Assembly: GCA_040437565.1 (NCBI GenBank)
Contig: JBDOQK010000020.1
Span: 186,001-250,000, forward strand
Direction of reading: 5' to 3'
Source: Albugo candida
Lineage: Eukaryota; Oomycota; Peronosporomycetes; Albuginales
Length of the DNA stretch: 64,000 nt
The translations under genes and the position numbers were made by a program. Under the pieces are notes generated by a model that was given only the letters and a program-made list of their open reading frames with translations, was not told the origin of the DNA and searched no databases. Shown piece by piece: positions 47,567-57,310 of this stretch. The first letter of the stretch is position 1. Every line of letters begins with the position of its first letter.

Positions 47567-49498
47567 ATGGTGCATGTCTCCGTTCAACATCTGACAACTG
47601 TCGTAATCATCTTACTTGACGCGACTCGACAGCACTCAGACGGATTAGTACTAGACGCCCACCATCCTTCGATCAGGATAGTCGCAAAGGCGGAGACCCA
47701 GGAGCGCTGGCCCAAACTTGCTAATAAAGGTTTGGTCAGATACGCTGATGATCAAATGGCTTCCCATGAACTCTCGCATGAACAGAGGTTCAGCCGTTCT
47801 TTGGATGAAAACGAGCCAGAGCAATCTGGATCACTTCCTCACAAACATGAGAAAGATCAATCAACTGGTACCAGCGAAGACGTCAGTCACTCTGAACATG
47901 ACAACAAAACAAAGGATATATCTCCCACTTCGCCAGGTATTGCAACTCGAGCTACGTCTGGATTATATAACCTGTTGGGATACTTGAAACCTCAAAGTTC
48001 GAGTAAGCAACCAACTATGCCGACCGTTGAAAAAGAAACCTCACTGCATGTTCGAGAAAGCGATAAAAATAAGCAGAGTCAATTGGAGAATGAGCATGAA
48101 GCAGCGAAATCCGGCGCGATCGATCACAAATCTGCAGATAAGCACTCATCACGCGAAGCTATTGAAAGTGACAATCATTCTGGGCATGAAGCAGCAAAAT
48201 CTGGTGTAATCAAGCGCAAATCTGCGAAGGATCAGTTTTCCAGCGGTATCAAGACCGTCAATCATCATGGGAATGAAGCAGCGAAATNNNNNNNNNNNNN
48301 NNNNNNNNNNNNNNNNNNNNNNNNNNNNNNNNNNNNNNNNNNNNNNNNNNNNNNNNNNNNNNNNNNNNNNNNNNNNNNNNNNNNNNNAATCCGGCGCGAT
48401 CGATCACAAATCTGCAGATAAGCACTCATCACGCGAAGCTATTGAAAGTGACAATCATTCTGGGCATGAAGCAGCAAAATCTGGTGTAATCAAGCGCAAA
48501 TCTGCGAAGGATCAGTTTTCCAGCGGTATCAAGACCGTCAATCATCATGGGAATGAAGCAGCGAAATCCGGCGCGATCGATCACAAATCTGCAGATAAGC
48601 ACCCATCACGCGAAGCTATTGAAAGTGACAGTCATTCTGGGCATGAAGCAGCAAAATCCGATGTAATCAAGCGCAAAGCTGCGAAGGATCAGTTTTCCAG
48701 CGGTATCAAGACCGTCAATCATCATGGGAATGAAGCAGCGAAATNNNNNNNNNNNNNNNNNNNNNNNNNNNNNNNNNNNNNNNNNNNNNNNNNNNNNNNN
48801 NNNNNNNNNNNNNNNNNNNNNNNNNNNNNNNNNNNNNNNNNNNNGTCAATCATCATGGGAATGAAGCAGCGAAATCCGGCGCGATCGATCACAAATCTGC
48901 AGATAAGCACTCATCACGCGAAGCTATTGAAAGTGACAGTCATTCTGGGCATGAAGCAGCAAAATCCGATGTAATCAAGCGCAAAGCTGCGAAGGATCAG
49001 TTTTCCAGCGGTATCAAGACCGTCAGTCATCGTGGGCATTCGGAATCCAGTGCAATCGATCCGAAATCTGCTGAGGATCATTCATTAAAAGGTACTGGAA
49101 GTCACAACACAAATCACCATCATTCATCACAACATGCTTCAACTAAAGTAAAGAAATCTCTGGCGGATCGTGTTCGAGGTGTCTGGAGTTCAAAATTCCC
49201 AGCAGTTAAGAAAAATTACACCAGAGTAAAGGGCGGCCTATCGAAGGTGTTCACAAACCTACGCGGCATCTTGAAACAGCATAAAAAAAAACTATCTGAT
49301 TGGATTAGATCATGGAAAGCCCAAAAGGGTTCGAAAGATACTGAAGACAATGTCCCTCCCAACCCCGATACCAGTCGCGCATCCAGTGGCAATTCCAAAG
49401 CTAAGGCGCCAAGCATACCAAACTCTCCAAGAAAATCCGAATCAACTGCTCGGTCACTGATCGGCAAGGATCACAAATACAACGCTATTTCTTCTTAG
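47567..49498 (+). CDS. Secreted repeat protein 4 with basic C-terminal domain (putative effector)
   Basis: The start is taken at ATG 47567 (MVHVSVQHLTTVVIILLDATRQ), because this aligns with the leaders MVRIVIKSLAVIAYMSLDLSRQ of its relatives; the next residues, HSDG, align with CSAG. The protein is a single exon, hydrophilic and His/Lys/Ser-rich. From about residue 178 it carries tandem repeats of about 59 residues made of two related halves (EAAKSGAIDHKSADKHSSRE and EAAKSGVIKRKSAKDQFSSG). After them comes a Lys/Arg-rich amphipathic region (SLADRVRGVWSSKF, VFTNLRGILKQHKKKLSDWIRSW) and a Ser/Pro-rich tail. Two gaps (48288-48387, 48745-48844) fall inside the repeats. Dropping the duplicated flanks gives an uninterrupted frame of 506 residues, but the true repeat number is unknown. 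No RxLR motif is evident. The basic tail could bind nucleic acid or membranes; that is inference. Confidence 0.75.
48108..48875. repeat. Gap-flanking duplications within the repeat gene (48108-48287 = 48388-48567; 48714-48744 = 48845-48875)
   Basis: Exact matches of 180 bp and 31 bp flank the two gaps. Because this region is a genuine tandem repeat, they can be contig overlaps or true extra repeat units; the sequence alone cannot decide. Confidence 0.7.
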
Positions 49499-49972
49499 CC
49501 AACTTGGGTAGCAGTAATACAAAGCACTGTGTGCAGCATTATCACTACAGTATTACCGACAGGATCTTTCTTGCTTTCTCTTTGCATACTTTTACGGCAA
49601 TAAAATTTTTTCTTTCTCAGAAATCATGTAATATTTTTAACCATGAATCTGACTTATCACATTATACGAATGCCGAGTTCGAAACGTACAGATCCAAGCA
49701 AACTCCGATCCGACGAGATATGGTGAGTTTTTTTTTTGCGTGATGTCACTGCCATTTCCATCCCACAACTCTCACACAGGCTGTTCTTGATTAATTGACA
49801 GCAAGACACATGACCGTGAATACACCCAAACACAACTTATTTTTACTCCAAATCGCTTCGAATTGCAATTCCACATTTATAAACGGTACTTGGTAGCTGA
49901 TAAATTTGTCAATATCACTTAAATAATTAATTATCCACTCGCCATCACCGCTCCTTTACATTTTGGGAGAAA
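49499..49972. promoter_or_regulatory. Spacer with initiator-like element before the MAPR gene
   Basis: There is no convincing gene. GCTCCTTTACATTTTG at 49950-49965 fits the oomycete initiator consensus and lies within 25 bp of the ATG at 49973, implying a very short leader. Confidence 0.45.
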
Positions 49973-50776
49973 ATGAATGGGGAGAAAAAGAATAAGGCTT
50001 CAAATGCCGAGGAAGTCATTTGTGAGGGTAGCGAAATTGCCATCACCCCCAAGAGAAAGTGGAAATGGAGTATTTTGGCTGCTGTAATTTGCTTGATCAT
50101 GGCGATCAGCTGGCCCCTTGTTGAGCGGCAATTCTATTCATCGATGCAAAATTGTCCCTCCACCATTAAACGCTTCGTAAGCTTCTTTCAACGTGAAGAT
50201 TCTGAATCAGGTCGTGATAACGAAGAAAAGCTCAGAGTGTACTCGCTCAAGGAGCTTCAAAAGTACGCGAATTCAAAAATGAATTTGATACCTTATATGG
50301 CTGAGAAAACTCTCCGATAGATACGATGGTACCGATCCATCTTTGCCAATTCTTCTTGCTGTAGGGGGAAAGGTGTTGGATGTTACAACGGGATCAAAGT
50401 TTTATGCGGTCGGGAAATCATATCATCTATTTGCCGGGACAGTAAGAAAAATACGGATTGAGCCGACTTCAGTGCTAATCGACGTATCCTTGACAGGCCT
50501 GTACCCGTGCTTTGGTATTATCAAGTCTCGATAAGGAGGTTGTTCTCAAAACAAGCGCTTCTCTTTGCCACTCGTCTAAGTCGAATTCCGCTTTGGTAGG
50601 ATATATCCGACAAGGTGGATGATTTCAATGAGGAGCAGCGCAAAGAATTGCAGTCTACCATGAAATTCTATTATGAGAAATATCCAACGGTATGACTTTC
50701 GTTTGATACCCCTTCGTTCCGGCATCAAGTCACCGGCTTCTCACAGGTTGGCGTGCTCGAAGACACAATCAATTGA
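49973..50776 (+). CDS. Membrane-anchored MAPR/cytochrome b5-like heme-binding protein, five exons
   Basis: The exons are 49973-50262, 50321-50441, 50497-50538, 50600-50689 and 50747-50776, giving 190 residues; all joins keep frame and all introns are 55-61 bp GT-AG. Residues 1-32 are a charged cytosolic start, followed by a membrane segment (WSILAAVICLIMAISWPLV). From about residue 87 comes the MAPR cytochrome b5-like fold: YSLKELQKYDGTDPSLPILLAVGGKVLDVT, GSKFYAVGKSYHLFAGTACTRALVLSSLD, then DISDKVDDFNEEQRKELQSTMKFYYEKYPTVGVL. These are the marks of the progesterone-receptor-membrane-component/neudesin family, which bind heme through the conserved tyrosines and support P450 and sterol metabolism at the ER. 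Intron 3 has an uncommon donor, GTTGTT. Confidence 0.88.
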
Positions 50777-50897
50777 GTCACACATACTCGCTCTGTAATG
50801 CTTTGTTTGTTTATGCAAAAATACGACCCTCAAAAGATTGCAAGAGCATTTTCATAGGCTTACGATGTGTATTTCATATTATGCTAACAAAACATCT

Positions 50898-51275
50898 TCA
50901 GCCAGAGTATAATCTGTAGCCTTTATCGCCATTTTTATAGGTATTATCATTTGCTCGGAGATACTGGACTCGACAACTCGGTTCCGCCGGACTCCATATA
51001 CCACTACTGGTACAAGTTCTTCTGCTTGAGCCTGACAAGTAGCAACCTTTCCTGCACGAGTACCATGCAATGGAGCCTACACTTGTGGAGGAGTACGAGA
51101 CCGTTCCTTGGTGAATATTGTTGGGTATTCCACATTCAATTGTACTCGAAATTCCTACATAGAGCAACCCTTGTTAGAGTCCGTTGCTACTCCCAAAGAC
51201 TCACGCACCTACTGGAGCATTAAGGAGTATGGCCACAATTCCGGCAATGATGATAAACGTGAAAAGCCCAGGCAT
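50898..51275 (-). CDS. Secreted single Sushi (CCP) domain protein, two exons
   Basis: Exon 1 is 51275-51209 and exon 2 is 51154-50898; the 54-bp intron is GTGCGT...TGTAG with branch-like CTAAC. The product is 107 residues. MPGLFTFIIIAGIVAILLNAPVG is a signal peptide. The rest is one complement-control-protein module: C-G-I-P near residue 32, G-T-V-S-Y, AWYSCRKGCYLSG, RRTC, SGIWSPAEPSC, with the four framework cysteines and the tryptophan, plus one extra cysteine in place of the usual Tyr or Phe (KGC). The short C-terminal tail has no anchor, so it is probably released. Sushi modules mediate protein binding and are typical of animal surfaces; in an oomycete a role in adhesion or host interaction is possible but unproven. 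It is convergent with the MAPR gene, 121 bp apart. Confidence 0.8.
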
Positions 51276-51632
51276 AGTTGTTAGGGCGGATTATGGATTG
51301 TGCGAGCAAAGACAGTGGTAAAACGCAGGCAAAATACCTTTGATCGGGTCTTATGACGCACGAATTTTCCAAGAGTACTGATGCCGCTATCTTTAATTCA
51401 TCTATATGTAGAAGCAATTCTGAGCAAAACTCAGCCAATGAGCTATCTATTTTGGAACCTGAGCTTGGTGCTATAACTCTAGCACAAGTACCTACAGCCT
51501 GGGGGGAAAGTGCTCATGCAAGAAATTTGCTCAAAAATCATTGATTCTGTATTATAAAGGTGGACCTCTCACCACTGAAAAATCATAACCGTTAAAAGAC
51601 GAGTCCTTGATTTCTCATCATATTTGGATTCT
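51276..51632. other. Spacer between the Sushi and GH1 genes
   Basis: Short open frames exist on both strands but neither looks coding. This stretch holds the upstream region of the Sushi gene and the 3' flank of the GH1 gene. Confidence 0.45.
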
Positions 51633-53866
51633 TCACATGGGAACCGAATCTATCAAGGGCGTTGTTTCCATAGTTCCTGAATGCGAACTTCTTGTTTGAC
51701 CAACAGCTACAGCGGAGAGCATAATTGTGATTGCAGCAATTAAAGCAGCAACAATCACGCCCACACTAGCAGCGAAGGGAGCTTGCGTTGTGGATGCCGC
51801 AGAGATCGTGTATTCCTCTTTTGCCAGATTAAGCTTAGAAGCAGGTGCCAATTCATCGACGGATACCGGTTCAAAGCACTTTGTTTTAGCTACTTCGCGA
51901 TACCAATTTGCAGCTAACCGTGGGATTCGTTCAAGATCGGTAGATTGTGGAGTGACCTGGATGTCCTTGGCACGTAACTCCTTTGACATATTCACGTAGT
52001 ACAATCCGAATCGAGGTTCGAATGTTCCCCATTCGTAATTATCCATAAATGACCAAACGGTGTATCCAATGATTGGAATATGCTCCTCGAAAATAGCTGT
52101 ATGGACCTGATCCAAATAAGTTTGGTGATACCAAAGCTGGTCGAGATTCTTAATCGTTTCATTTCCACACCACCCGTTTTCCGTTAGCAGTATATCAGCG
52201 GTCGGATCCTTATCGTGCATCCAACGTATGGTTTCGAGGTAGCCAGGAGCATAGCCAGCAAACCAGTCACAATTGAATTGACCATCTTGATTCGTACTTG
52301 CTCGTCGAGATCCTTTAGGAAAACGTGAGCTGTCAACGCCAACATGTCGATTATATCCTGTGAGCGATGAGCATTCAATCGTCGAGCGATCAGAATCGCA
52401 GTCTGTGATAAGTTTGGTTGAATAATGATTGAGCATTAGTAGGTCATACGATCCCTTAAGCAGTTGCTTCTCTTCAGCTGTGAAAGTCTGCATGTTATCT
52501 CCTGCACGTTCTGTCATCACACTTGGGTAGTCTCCAGTAACAATAGGTAACAAATACCATCCCAGTGTGAATTGATTCTTACGCTCCGCAGCGATAACAT
52601 CAAGCTCATCGTCTGCATCCAGTGGTAAACCAATATCACAATTGAGCGCGATACTGATACGCGCCGACGAGTCTATAATGCCTTTTCCTTTATAATCACG
52701 AAATAACTTGACCGAATGCGCATGTGACAGCNNNNNNNNNNNNNNNNNNNNNNNNNNNNNNNNNNNNNNNNNNNNNNNNNNNNNNNNNNNNNNNNNNNNN
52801 NNNNNNNNNNNNNNNNNNNNNNNNNNNNNNNTCGATTATATCCTGTGAGCGATGAGCATTCAATCGTCGAGCGATCAGAATCGCAGTCTGTGATAAGTTT
52901 GGTTGAATAATGATTGAGCATTAGTAGGTCATACGATCCCTTAAGCAGTTGCTTCTCTTCAGCTGTGAAAGTCTGCATGTTATCTCCTGCACGTTCTGTC
53001 ATCACACTTGGGTAGTCTCCAGTAACAATAGGTAACAAATACCATCCCAGTGTGAATTGATTCTTACGCTCCGCAGCGATAACATCAAGCTCATCGTCTG
53101 CATCCAGTGGTAAACCAATATCACAATTGAGCGCGATACTGATACGCGCCGACGAGTCTATAATGCCTTTTCCTTTATAATCACGAAATAACTTGACCGA
53201 ATGCGCATGTGACAGCAAGACATGATGGGTTGCCGTATACATCGCGGACCATGAATCACTAATGCCAGGTGGAGCTGTGCCATATGCGTATCCCTGCGTC
53301 ACGAAAGTAAGAGGTTCATTGAAAGTTGTCCAATAGATAACCTTTTTTCCGAATTCACGATACATCAAGTCAGCATAATCGAGATAATGATCCACAATTT
53401 TTGCGTTGAGCCAGCTTGTTGGTTCCAACTTGGCCTGTAGTTCTAGCGGTAAATCCCAATGGTACAAGGTCAACACGGGCGTCAATTTCCTGAGGCTCAT
53501 CTCATCAATCAGACGGTGATAGTACGCAATACCGACCGGATTTGGCTGCATTTTATGTGTTGTCTCATTCCAATTCATGACGCGAGACCACGAAATCGAA
53601 AAGCGAAACATATTCAGTCCGTCTTGTTGCATCAGATCCAAATCGCTTTCAAAGCGGTGATAAAAATCGTCGGCGACATTCGCACATTCTAGCTTTTCTT
53701 GCGATCGACACCATTCATCCCATACACTTTGAGTTCTTCCCCCTTCATTCCACGCTCCTTCGACTTGGTATGCGGCGGTAGCTGAACCAAACATAAAGTC
53801 GGAAGGGAAGCACTTGGAAGCATCGGTAAAAGTGAGCATAAGCGCTAGAGTCCACATACAAATCAT
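51633..53866 (-). CDS. GH1 family beta-glucosidase with signal peptide and C-terminal membrane anchor
   Basis: The start is ATG 53866. A signal peptide (MICMWTLALMLTFTDAS) leads into a complete glycoside hydrolase family 1 domain: FMFGSATAAYQVEGAWNEGG at residues 25-43, FRFSISWSRV at 87-96, the acid/base in TTFNEPLTF (Glu184) and the nucleophile in LLTENGWCG (about Glu401), then TVWSFMDNYEW. After the domain comes a Thr/Ala-rich linker and a hydrophobic segment (VGVIVAALIAAITIMLSAVAV) near the end, so the enzyme is likely an exported or cell-surface protein held by a C-terminal anchor. Expected activity is release of glucose or related sugars from beta-glycosides. A gap (52732-52831) with duplicated flanks splits it; removing the overlap gives one 582-residue frame with no break. 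It is a single gene, not two. Confidence 0.9.
52347..53216. repeat. Gap-flanking duplication (52347-52731 = 52832-53216)
   Basis: The 385 bp are exact copies on both sides of the gap inside the GH1 gene. Collapsing them restores an uninterrupted enzyme, which strongly supports an assembly overlap. Confidence 0.9.
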
Positions 53867-54090
53867 GACTCCTTGTCGATTTTAAAAGTGAATAAAATTC
53901 GATATTCGACAGTTATTCAAAAGTACTGTCGAAGTGTCAGTACGAGTCAATTTCTATGCGATACAAATTACAATGACTGAGACTTTTGGATTCACATCTT
54001 TTTGACAGCAAAATCTATACCTTAACCTTATTTGAAGAAGTACCTGTCGCTTAAGAGCACCTGTTGCACGCATCCGAAAGACTCTCTTTG

Positions 54091-57000
54091 TCAATTATAT
54101 TCTAGTAATACATTCGATGTACGCTCTTTTCTACAGACTTTAGCAAAATCAAAGCACAAATTTCGATAAAGGCGCTTGGTGCTTGACGAATTATCGTGAG
54201 CGAGTCGAAGCCAACACCGAAGGGTGTGCTCACGACAACTTGCGGGCATCGTTGCAATACCGTGGAGCTCGGGCTGTGCGATCATCGCGTCTCTCAGAAG
54301 TGTTTGACAATAATCACACGCGTTGGAGGATTGAAAGCTCCAACTTAAAAAAGCGATGAAAAACCTTCCAACGTGATCCAACGACATGTCGGGAACATGC
54401 TCGCTCAATGCCAACAATAATGTCTTTATCCACTGTGCGTACTCTTGCAGAATGATGGCCATAATTTGATCATCAAACGACTCCAAAGACTCCTCGCCTT
54501 TGCTCAGAAGATGTGTCAGAAATCTGAGTACCTCATTAACGATACTTTTTTCTCGTTTCCACAAGCATATGCGAGCAAGCTGTAGAACATTCTGAAATTC
54601 TGCAAGCGGAATTATTGCTTCGGGGCAAAAGACCAAATATCGATAGCTCAGCTCAAAGAAAGTCTGTAGAATTTCATCGGCGCTATCATTCTTCACGTTC
54701 TGAGCATACTGTAGAATCATTGTGGAGATATTGGACAGATTTTGAGACAAATAGGCCAGATATTGTGAATTTTTATCCATAGTCGCGCTGCTTCCAAAGG
54801 TATCTACCATGACGCAAGAGAGCTGTAATGATGCCAGAGATTTATATTTTGCAAATGATTCGATGACGAGCGATGTCCAATAGGGCAATCCTGAGGCCAG
54901 TTCAAGTCCAAGATTCTGGAGACAGCACGCGTTCAGTTCATTGATAGCGTCCGCAGTAGCAAGGCTTGTCATAAGTATTGGCGGTACAGGGGTTACATGC
55001 GGCCAAATGTGCTGAATGGTACTCATACTCACCGCTTTTGTGTCAATCACAGCGTCAGGAGACTCGAGACAGCGGACTGTTTTGCTCAAAGCCTTTATTT
55101 CTTCCGCTATACTTGACAAAATCAAATCGTTCCGTTGAGAATCACATTCTTGGGTTGGTAGAGATTGTAATAAGCCATCAAATCTGGTAATAACTTCATT
55201 CAGCACATCACCAAGGATCTGCATGCAAAATTGGCTCGCTACAGCGACACGAACCAGACCCTCAACGAGAAATAAACGATCCTCATGGCTCATGTCACTT
55301 TCTCTAGCTTTACGTAAACACGTCAAGTAAATCTCTGGATTGATTCGTCGGATACGTTCGCAGCGAGTAACGAGATGAAGAAAGCTTTTTGCAGCAGAGT
55401 GTTGACTGTGTTTCACAACCATCGCTTCAAGAAGATATTCTACAATCGCAATAAGAAGTCGATGCAATGTTTCTGTGGACTCATCAAGGGGTAGTTTATT
55501 CATCCAAGAGGTCCCAATGTGAGTCAATATCGTTGCTCCCAAACTAAGAATAAACGGATGGTTGGACTGCCGAGCTCTATATTCCAAGATGGTGGAAAAC
55601 AGACTGAAAACACTACTACCCATAGTGTCCACTTGCCGATCAATTGCACCATCCAGTTCTGACATCACTGTTGACAAAACATACAAACACACTTCAAAGA
55701 GACGCCATGATGTAAAAGCATCCTTCAAGCACTGGATGATATGATTCAAAAACGATGATTCCGAGAGAACACAAATACTTGAAAGAATGTCTTGCAGAGC
55801 TTGCGAATCACTCCGAAAGGATCCCAAGTCCTCTAATTCGAGCTCGTCCATGTCGACTGGGTTATTCGGATACATACTTTGCTCCAGTATCACGTGGAAA
55901 AGATCACTGTAAGCAGTGCCTTGAAAGTACTCTGAACGTTTATCTACCGGACATTCCTGCGCAATAAGCCAGAACTCCAACGTTAGTACCGCAATTTGCC
56001 GATTGGAACATCGCATCAGACTCAACATGTATTGCGCCAGCTCTTGTTTGAGTTGACTTTCGGGTCCTGTCTCAACAATCCAAAATGCAAAATTTTCCAT
56101 AAAAGCCGACATCACCGATACAATAGCGTGACAGCGTCCTTCGTCTCCTATCGATATGGCGTGATCGAAAGCTGGAGCGGTCTCCATCAAGTTTCTTGAT
56201 AATAAGACAAGTTTTGGTTCTATTTGTGCGGTAGTGGCTTCCTCTTCTTCTTGGAACGCACGCTGTAAAATTTCGGCAGCACTGGTGACGATACTGGGAT
56301 TACTACTGTCACAAAGATCGTGCAAAAGAACAGCGTGTAACTTGTTGTTTTGACTCATAATGCTCGATGTAGACATACTGCAATATTGTGTCCAGCTTTG
56401 CCAGCATTTGAGCGCGTTCAAGTATAATGAGTTGGAACGAATGTTGGTGCTTGTATCGTGCAAACATACTAATAATTGCACTAGCAGTTCCATAACCACA
56501 GGACCAATGCGTTTTAAATGCTCTTCAGCAGCATCTCTAAGGGTGAATGGAACCTTGACCACCTCCAATTCTTCACAAATAAAGCGTGAAGTAATCAAAA
56601 TTGCATTAGTATATTTCACTTTCTTCTCATCATGCTCCTCCCAGTGACTAGCCCACTCTTTGACAATGATTTTTGTATTTTGTATTGCTTCCGAAAAAAA
56701 CGTATCTCGTTCCTTGGTGTCAAATAGTAATTGTACCGCCTGAATGGCATACAGTTTGTGCAATAAAGCATCTCTAAATCCATTGCAACCGTGATCCTGT
56801 CGCTTGTACAAATGTTCATCCAGTAGCTTCCTTAAACAGTTATGAACGGAATGTCGATCTGAGTCGGATAGACCAATCCAATCTGTCTTCAACTAACACA
56901 TACATATCGATTTGAGCATGAGTTCTGCACATCTCGTGTATAAGCTGATACACCTTCGCATGCAGCATGTTTGCCGTCAGATACTTGATGTTGTCTTCAA

Positions 57001-57271
57001 TCTGTAAATCGCATAGTATTTCCAGCGTGATCCTCCAGCATTCCTAGTCACAATCACTTACATTGAGTAAATTTCTTGGCATGAAAGATCACTGACATCT
57101 GATTTCACAAAATTGATCAGAAACTCATTCGCCTGACGTTGTACTTCAACTCCATTCTATCAGACGTGAAATAGCATTATTATTTGCAGAGGAAGGTTTT
57201 CCATTATCTCATACGTTCCCAGTTGACGCAATTATCACATCGACCAAAGTCGCGGTCGAGATGGCGTTCAT
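54091..57271 (-). CDS. Transportin-3/importin-13-like nuclear import receptor, four exons
   Basis: Exon 4 (56892-54091) alone encodes 933 residues of helical HEAT-repeat protein. Three small upstream exons complete the importin-beta N-terminus: 57271-57215 (MNAISTATLVDVIIASTGN), 57156-57097 (NGVEVQRQANEFLINFVKSD) and 57043-56954 (ECWRITLEILCDLQIEDNIKYLTANMLHAK). All joins are phase 0 with 51-61 bp introns, giving about 1002 residues. The pattern evevQRQAneFL, W-x-x-x-x-x-iL and A-x-x-L-x-x-K is that of the importin-beta N-terminal domain. The Xpo1-like region and DDAxxFR-type segment (LEDLGSFRSDSQALQDIL) and the length fit TNPO3, which imports SR-type splicing factors. Its ATG lies only 39 bp from that of DBP3 on the other strand. 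Confidence 0.82.
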
Positions 57272-57310
57272 TATTCGCAGTCGAAATTAGTAAGCATTCG
57301 ATTGGAAAAA
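57272..57310. promoter_or_regulatory. 39-bp bidirectional promoter between importin and DBP3
   Basis: The two divergent start codons (57271 minus, 57311 plus) are separated by only 39 bp. Either the transcripts have nearly no leader or the promoters overlap the first exons. Confidence 0.55.

Noticed and set aside
47820-47850. RxLR-like motif in secreted protein 4 (RFSRSLDENE)
   Set aside because: There is no R-x-L-R at the expected distance with a proper EER, so calling it an RxLR effector is not supported.
51220-51544. Small genes on either strand upstream of the Sushi gene
   Set aside because: Composition looks random, and the minus-strand frame runs across the real first exon in another phase.
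51633-53866. Two separate GH1 genes, one truncated on each side of the gap
   Set aside because: Collapsing the exact 385-bp flank gives one uninterrupted 582-residue enzyme.
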